Shown: positions 57,334-64,000 of the stretch, one piece after another | Layout: each line of letters begins with the position of its first letter | Numbering within the stretch: the first letter of the stretch is position 1 | Program-made: the position numbers and the translations under genes | DNA from: Edolisoma coerulescens | Lineage: Eukaryota; Chordata; Aves; Passeriformes; Campephagidae | Assembly: GCA_013397115.1 (NCBI GenBank) | Contig: VWZW01002639.1 | Coordinates: forward strand, 682,001-746,000 | Direction: 5' to 3' | Length of the DNA: 64,000 bases | Notes under the pieces: generated by a model | What the model saw: only the letters and a program-made list of their open reading frames with translations | Database searches by the model: none | Told to the model about the DNA's origin: nothing

Positions 57334-59434
57334 ATTCATGGGGCTCTTCCTAAATTACCCGGTGCAGGACAGCCTGAGATTCACCCCAGCCATACAGAAG
57401 AGGAACCAGAAACCCAGTTAGGCCTAACCCCAAAATCCAATCAAATTAGTTGAGCCTAACTCAGGAACTGACAAGTGGCAAGAGTCAAACAAAAATTATA
57501 GTCCAAAAGTTGGGGTTTTTTTTTAAAAAACCTGATATTTGCAGGTTTAGATGCTGATGCAAATGAATCAGGATTTACTTTGTCCACCCCAAATGCACTG
57601 CACTGAATACCTGATGAAAGGCACATTTTAAATAATACAGGAGGCAGGAGGAGGTTTGGCCATCACTAATGCAAAGCAACCCAGCACCACCTCTCATTGT
57701 TTAGGTGGTATTTGCACGAGGGGGAAAAAAAGCCCTGTAAGCACAGCGAGTTGATGTGAGTGATTGCTGAGCACATTTTAATAATTAATTCCACAAATAA
57801 GTGAAGTCTATTTTAATTTTGCCTTAGCCAGCATTGCTGCCTCAGTGAAGGAAACTGCAAACTCTTCTGTTGCTGTACCCACCACCGACACTTCGGAAAC
57901 ATTACAGAAACAGCAGGAATGGAATGAAAAATATGTATAGTGCTGAAACTTCTGAGCTACCCAAAGTGCTCCTGAAGATCCTGCAGATAATCTCTAGGGA
58001 ATAATCCAAACAGCTCTGTTGTATAAAGTTACATTAAGTGACTGAGCATCACGCTGTGATTGAAAAGTCATGCCCAAAAATGCTGATCAGTTGGATTGGA
58101 CATGGATTCGGTTCCAGTGCCTCAAAAGGCCTGGGAGAGAACAGCTTAGTAAAGAAAAACAGAATGACTAAAGCCAGCAAAGTGATCATGCTTGCATGTT
58201 TCAAACAGCAGCGTAATGGAATTATTTATCTGTGAAGGGACTGCTAAGAGGATCGGGGGAAAAAAGAGTTTGGAAACCTCTGTTTTCCTGCAACTCAGAT
58301 AAAGCTGCTTTGTCCTGTATTTTAACTTCTCAGAAGTTTCTGTAAGGGCCTTTGGCATCATGGCTGAAACCACAACACTGCTTTGCAGAGCCCTAACACG
58401 TGTCCACATTTTGGTCAAGAAGAATTTCATGCCCACAGGGCAGCTGAGGTGGACACTTCTGACAAGTGAATATTTCTACATTTTCCCAGCTTCTTCCCGA
58501 AAAAATAAAGAGTTTGAAACTCATCATTTCCAAACATGGGCCCTTTTCTCATTTGGAGGGGTATGCTTTTTTTTCCTCCTTTCTCCCAAAGGGAGTGGAT
58601 TTCATGTTGGGAAATTACACACTTTTAAGGGAGAATTTTCTTCACCAGAGCAAGTCCTGCTTCCAGAGGGGAGGGAATCCACTTTTGCAAGAAATTAAAG
58701 TATTTTCACCAGTGTGACTGAAATGTTATTTCTCTGGTACCTGAGAATTCATGGCCTTACTCCAGCTTCAAAAGAAGAATCTCTGTGGACACACCATGAG
58801 CTTTCTTATGTGAGAAAAGCTGCATTTCTTTACAATATCTTTACATTTGGAGCCAAAAGGATTTAGAAACTGACTTATTTTTATTGTGTCAGGTACAGAT
58901 CTTATTCCTGCCACTCTGAAATTGCACTTTGAATACTCAGATTGTCCCAGAGACCCTTGTCCTTTTTCTGAGATAAGACCTTTGGCATTTCTCTGAGATC
59001 AAGCCACACAAGCAGAAGATGTTATAAATGTGTTACTGAGCTGTCCCAGCCTAAAATATATTCTGCAAATACATCTCCTGCTTCTGTAAATAAGGTTACT
59101 ACACATAATCCCACAGGTTCCAGTATTATATGTACATAATAAAGCTGCAGATCTTATTCAATTTCCAGGTATTTTGTGAGGAGAGCTACTGGCATATTCT
59201 CAAGGGCCAAATATTTCATTCAAAGGCAAGGAGATATTATCAGACTCTGAATAGATACAGTAGTTAGTTTGTACAGCATCTCATAAAAGGGTAATTTGCA
59301 GACTTGAAGAAAAAAAAGAGCTGCTTTAAGGAACAGAGGGAATATTTATGTAGCTACACAAATTACTTGGTTGAGTATTATTCCAGAGACTTACTTTAGA
59401 AACTGAAATTAGTCCTTACAATGAAACTTTTGCC

Positions 59435-59449
59435 ATTATTATTATTATC
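59435..59449. repeat. (ATT)n microsatellite
   Basis: Five ATT units in a row, possibly polymorphic. Confidence 0.7.
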
Positions 59450-61360
59450 TCTTGCACTTAAAGATATTAAATCCTTGCCTTGAAGTTTGGCTCTTGAACA
59501 GGCAATTATGATTAAAGCACTTCATCTTCTTGGCCCCTTAATTCATCACAGCAACTAGCCAAATTCCACACAAAGTCTGGGATAAACGGAGCTGGCCCAG
59601 GCAACTTCTGCAGCACAGCAAATCCAACCACAGGGTGAGCACATCCTTGTTTTTCTTCCAGTGACAGCATCCCTGCTGCTTAAATATTCATTTTTGGATC
59701 TCAAGCAATACCTTGCAAATAGCAGATGGATCAGTTTATCTGGAAAATGAAGTGATTTTCCTGTTTTTCAAACCAATTGTGAAAATAAACTTAATTATTA
59801 ATGTGAAGGAAACAAGTTTTTCTTACACTTAGTCCAAATTGCTCAGGGTGGTGTTTTCATTCCTTCTCTGTTCCCCTATGTTTCAGAAGGGCACGGAACA
59901 CGTTATCCCGAAGGCTGGATCATTGGAAAACTTGAATTAGAGCTCAGTGAACACAAGATTGAAATGCTGCTGCTCACACAGGGAGGCAGAGGGGCTGTAG
60001 GACTCAGTGTTAATATGTTGACTTTAATAATCACGTTAATGAAGGCCATTGCTCCAGACCAGATGTGCCTATCACGGTTGTATCTTATCTATCTTTCATA
60101 CATTTAGTCAATACACAATGATGCTGAACATATCTGGGCAAACATAGCTAATTCTTTACCCTGAAAGCTAATCAATAATATTTCCTTTAGCAGGTCTCAG
60201 TTAAGTCTTGGAAACAAGGGGCTGGCAACACGTAACTGGCGCTTCCTCCGTGTCTGACATCTGGGGGTTCTAAATCCATGTTAAGATTGTTGCTGAGCCT
60301 TGTGGTGGCACCTCTGTATCGTGCAAAAACCCGAGAGTTGTTCTGAAGATATTATTGGAGAGAAGTTTTCTCTGCATGAGGCATTTTAGAAGATTGGGAT
60401 GACCCGAAATGGTTTTTGATCAGCTTCCAGTGTCTCACGACCCAGGAGACAGCAGGATCAGTCCAGCCACACACAGGCAGCAAAGAGAACCCCCAAAAAC
60501 CTCAGCCTCCAGGGCAGGCAGGAAGAGACTGTCCAAAAATAGCCCTAATTTTCACGGGAGCAAGGATTGGGAATCTGTGTCCTGAGCTGCAAAGCCTCTC
60601 TGAACACAGAAGTGAAACACCCCCAAAAATCAGGTGGAGTCATTGTTTTACCTGTGCCACAGCATCCATGGGATGCTGGAGAACACAACTTGGGGAAGTG
60701 ACTGCACTGAAACCCTTTCACACTTTCCCCCTCACTACTGTTGTGTTGGCCACAAACAGGAATTGCAGGAGAGATCCCAACTGGAATTCTGCTGTGAAGA
60801 ACATGAAACGATCCCATCAATTGATAATGACTGGAGCACGACCATGAAATAATGACCACTTCCTAGGGAAAACAGGCATGACAGAAATAATAACTGGTAG
60901 AGAATGAAACGGAATATATTCATGGATAAATGAGAGCTGTGGCTGGAGCCTTTGAGCCGAGCTCACGTCCCTGGGTGTGCTTTGATTACCGGCATCCCAG
61001 CCCTGGGAGTCTTTGCTCTGTCTCTTTTTCATGCCACATTCCTTCCTCAGCTTTCTCCTTGCTGAAGGAGATCATGAGTTTGATCATTTCAGCACAGCAG
61101 AGACCCCCAACTCATCCCAGCAAGCAGCAGAGGACCCATGGTGGGACATGCTGGTGATGGCCAGGACACGGACACTCCTCCACTCCTGTTCTCCAATTTA
61201 TAGCTCCAAAATATCCCAGTTCCACAGGCAATGACACAGAGAGGCTGCAGGATTGACATTCCTTAGAAATCACTTCCTGAGGATCAATACACGCTGTGAA
61301 ATAATTATATTTTACTCATTTCTCTGGGTTTTGATGCTCCATAAGGATAACTAGAACCCC

Positions 61361-61377
61361 AAACAAACAAACAAAAC
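61361..61377. repeat. (AAAC)n microsatellite
   Basis: About four AAAC units followed by 'agg'. Confidence 0.75.
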
Positions 61378-64000
61378 AGGTTGCATGATCAAAGTTCCGT
61401 ATAAAGTTCCTGATAATTTCCTCCCAAGTCACTTAAGTGGAAACCAGAACTTCCAAATAAAATTACAGCTCCGTGGAATTCACAGCCATTTGCCAACTAA
61501 TGTATTTTAGCACAAACACCAACGAAAGACAACCTGACAACACTCAAAATATAGTCATACTACAATAACAAAGACTTCATTAGAAACCCTATAAAAAGTT
61601 CTTTCCATATGCTTCACAAAAAGCAGGATGTGTGCTCACTGATCCTGGGTTTGCTCAGTTGTGAAAATGACATTTGCAAATATTAAAAGAGTTAAAGGGT
61701 ATATTTTATCTTTTTTAGGACTTGGAAACTGAGGACAATATGTCAGCTGATCAGAGAATAATTTTTTTTGCCCACAGTAACCCAAAATGACCATTATTTG
61801 ACAAAATTCTCTCCAAAAATAAGCCTGAATGTTGCTGGTCTTGTTGGGAAATGCTGCATTTGCAAAGGTACTGACTTTTGGCAGTGGTTTCTGTAGTGAT
61901 AAGAACAAAGAAACACTCATTAAAAACCCAAGCCAACAAACCAACCACTGTTAGATAATTAAAAGAATGCTTGTTTTCTTAATTTTAACACTAAAGAGCT
62001 ACAGAGCACACTAAGAAAAACATTAAAATAAGATTTGTAGGGTGGTGAGTACTCAGAAAAAGAACAAAGGTGTTTGATAAAGGATTTGGACTGAAAAGTG
62101 ATGTTATCCTGCCAGTTCCATCCCACTGAGTTGGATCCTGTGGATTAAAAGTTAACTTAGAAATCTGACTTGGCTTCACCCAAATCAATGGAATTCCATT
62201 TACTTGCTGGTGAAATATTGATAATCAGGCTCATCGACTTGAAATGAGCAGAAATCGATTTACCAGGCAGGAGGAGGAGCCAAACCAGACTCCCAAATAA
62301 GCGCTAATCCTTGGAATCCTCCTCGGAGAATTTTTACACATGAAGGACCCCAATCAATATTTTAATAACCTTACTATAAATAAAGTGGGGAAGCTTCAAA
62401 GGATTATTTCTCTGGAGAGGGGGAAAACTGCAATTTTGAAGGAAGGGAAAGAAAGCATCAAAGGAGAGCCTGACAAAGTGAATTTTTGGGAACAAATATA
62501 TTCTAGAGGCTGCAGCAGATGTAAGCCCAGCACAGCAAGGGAGAGAGGAGGGGGTTTGGCAAAGCCTTCAGGAGCCATTCCACGTTCAGAGATCCACGTT
62601 CCAACCCAATTGTCTGCTGCTCCCAGGGACTTCCACCTCACAAAGTGGTTTTTACTCCTAGCTAGGTCTAGGAAATAAATATTGGCCTAGTTTGTGAGAA
62701 ATATCGATACCAAACTTCACCTGCAGAGGATTGAAATGAAAGGTTAAAAACTTAACCTGGGGGAGAATGGGAAAATGGAGTGGGAAAGTTGTACTGCAAA
62801 CACTGCAACCTGGAATTTTCCCCCAGTGAATGATTTGATGACCTTCATTTACATTTTGTCTTCCAAAAGATGGATTTAAATTCCAAACAGAAGTTGTCAT
62901 TTAAAACCTGACAAGCAGCTCTTGACTTAAATACCAAGTCAAATTACACATTAAAATTATAGAGTTTTATCAGGGAAATTTGTCAAAAGCATCTTTATTC
63001 CCACAAGAGCATTTTATTTCCACATCTCCTTAACTCCTGGTGGGAAATCAGGGTGGGAGTACCCAAGATCTAAGTGCTGTGCAGTCTCCAGAAGCCTTTC
63101 CACACTCAGCTCCTACAGAACTCCAGGATTTAAATGTTTCCTTTTTCATAAAGGCATTGGCAGTTTCCTTTTGAAACACAAACAATTTACAAACCCAACA
63201 TTAACATGCAAATTGTATTGGTGATGCACAACCCAAGTCCCCAAAATCCAACTGCATTTTCATTCACAAGATCCAACAACCAATTAAAGGGGGAAAACAG
63301 GGAGATGCTGTTGTTGCTAATTTTGTCAATTAAATAAGAAATGAATCTGAAAAAAAATATAGAGACAATACAAGATTTTGATGGTTGCTTTAAAATCATG
63401 AAGCTCATGAGCTTTTGAACAGAGCTTAATAAAACCTTTCCTCTGTGGCTTAAGCAGACTCCAGTTTTATATAGTGGACTGCAAAATCCTTTATCACCTT
63501 GGTGAATTTTCCCTGAATTCCCTCAATTTCCAAGTGTCTTCATGAACTGCAGACACGAAACCAGGCCAGCAGCATCCCCACATGGAGCCCCCCGTGCCAG
63601 AGTGAGAGATCCTCCCCAGCCCTGCTCAGTATTCTCCTGCTGCTGCTCGGGATAAGATCTCCTCTGCTGCCTGCACGGGCTCCATTCATTATTCCTGGAT
63701 ATACGACCTTCCATTTGGTGCTATCAAACACATATTGATTGAACGCTCATCTGACAGCCTCATAATTACTCAGGGCAGCCCATTTACCCTCTTTAAATAA
63801 TGGCAGAGCACGAGCTTTCTTCCAGCCTATTGAAACTTCCCCTGCGAGCCAGGACTTATTAAAAATAAACATTAACGATCCAAAGAGTAGCTCAGATGGC
63901 TCTTAAAAATTTTAGGTACCAGTTAGCCAGACTCACTGATTTAACGGAGTCTGATGAGAGGAGCTGCTGTTTAACTGCCTCTTAATCACTGCTGGAAGAT

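Larger units (their letters stand above)
57334..64000. other. Unique non-coding stretch to the window end
   Basis: No gene recognised in about 6.7 kb. Small features: a perfect 12-bp palindrome 'gttaggcctaac' at 57417-57428, an (ATT)5 run near 59435-59449 and an (AAAC)n run at 61361-61377. Open frames stay under about 145 codons without recognisable domains. Confidence 0.5.

Noticed and set aside
60416..60847. 143-codon plus-strand open frame
   Set aside because: No family resemblance, and an overlapping minus-strand frame of similar length. Typical of chance.

Overview
The window looks like bird nuclear DNA, most likely from a passerine or close relative. The main evidence is about twenty short, 5'-truncated copies of the 3' end of the CR1 LINE, whose recognisable consensus includes the CCCTGCCCATGGCAGGG palindrome and a tail like 'aaccattctgggattct'. 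Solo retroviral LTRs also fit, as does an AT-rich, CpG-poor background with no mammalian SINEs. Species-level assignment is inference.

No host protein-coding exon could be recognised on either strand, and I saw no convincing tRNA, rRNA or CRISPR array. The open frames are short. Those over CR1 copies are repeat sequence read in chance frames, and the rest resemble nothing I know. The window is best read as an intergenic gene desert or the inside of a very long intron.

Layout. 0-6 kb: unique AT-rich DNA with two CR1 fragments and several simple or tandem repeats. 6-9.5 kb: two solo LTRs of one endogenous retrovirus family in opposite orientation, with matching 7-bp termini. 12.7-13.5 kb: a small CR1 scrap, then a degraded retroviral env-like fragment. 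13.5-25 kb: mostly unique DNA, including the first copy (20.15-20.44 kb) of a 0.3-kb sequence repeated at 33.71-34.01 kb with a 192-bp core that looks identical. 25-31 kb: three minus-strand CR1 copies, a C/A-rich tract and an AT-rich tract. 34-56 kb: unique DNA with scattered CR1 copies in both orientations, a compact inverted-repeat cluster at 40.5 kb and two short CpG clusters (46.9 and 52.5 kb). 56.6-57.3 kb: the longest CR1 copy, followed directly by a 154-bp element with long inverted repeats and TG...CA ends. 57.3-64 kb: unique sequence with no recognisable gene.

There is no operon or pathway to describe. The content is retroelement remains in a possibly regulatory desert. The observations most worth checking are the inverted-repeat element at 57.2 kb, the env-like fragment at 13 kb, the duplicated 0.3-kb sequence and the inverted LTR pair. 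I did not find evidence of a new multi-gene system.
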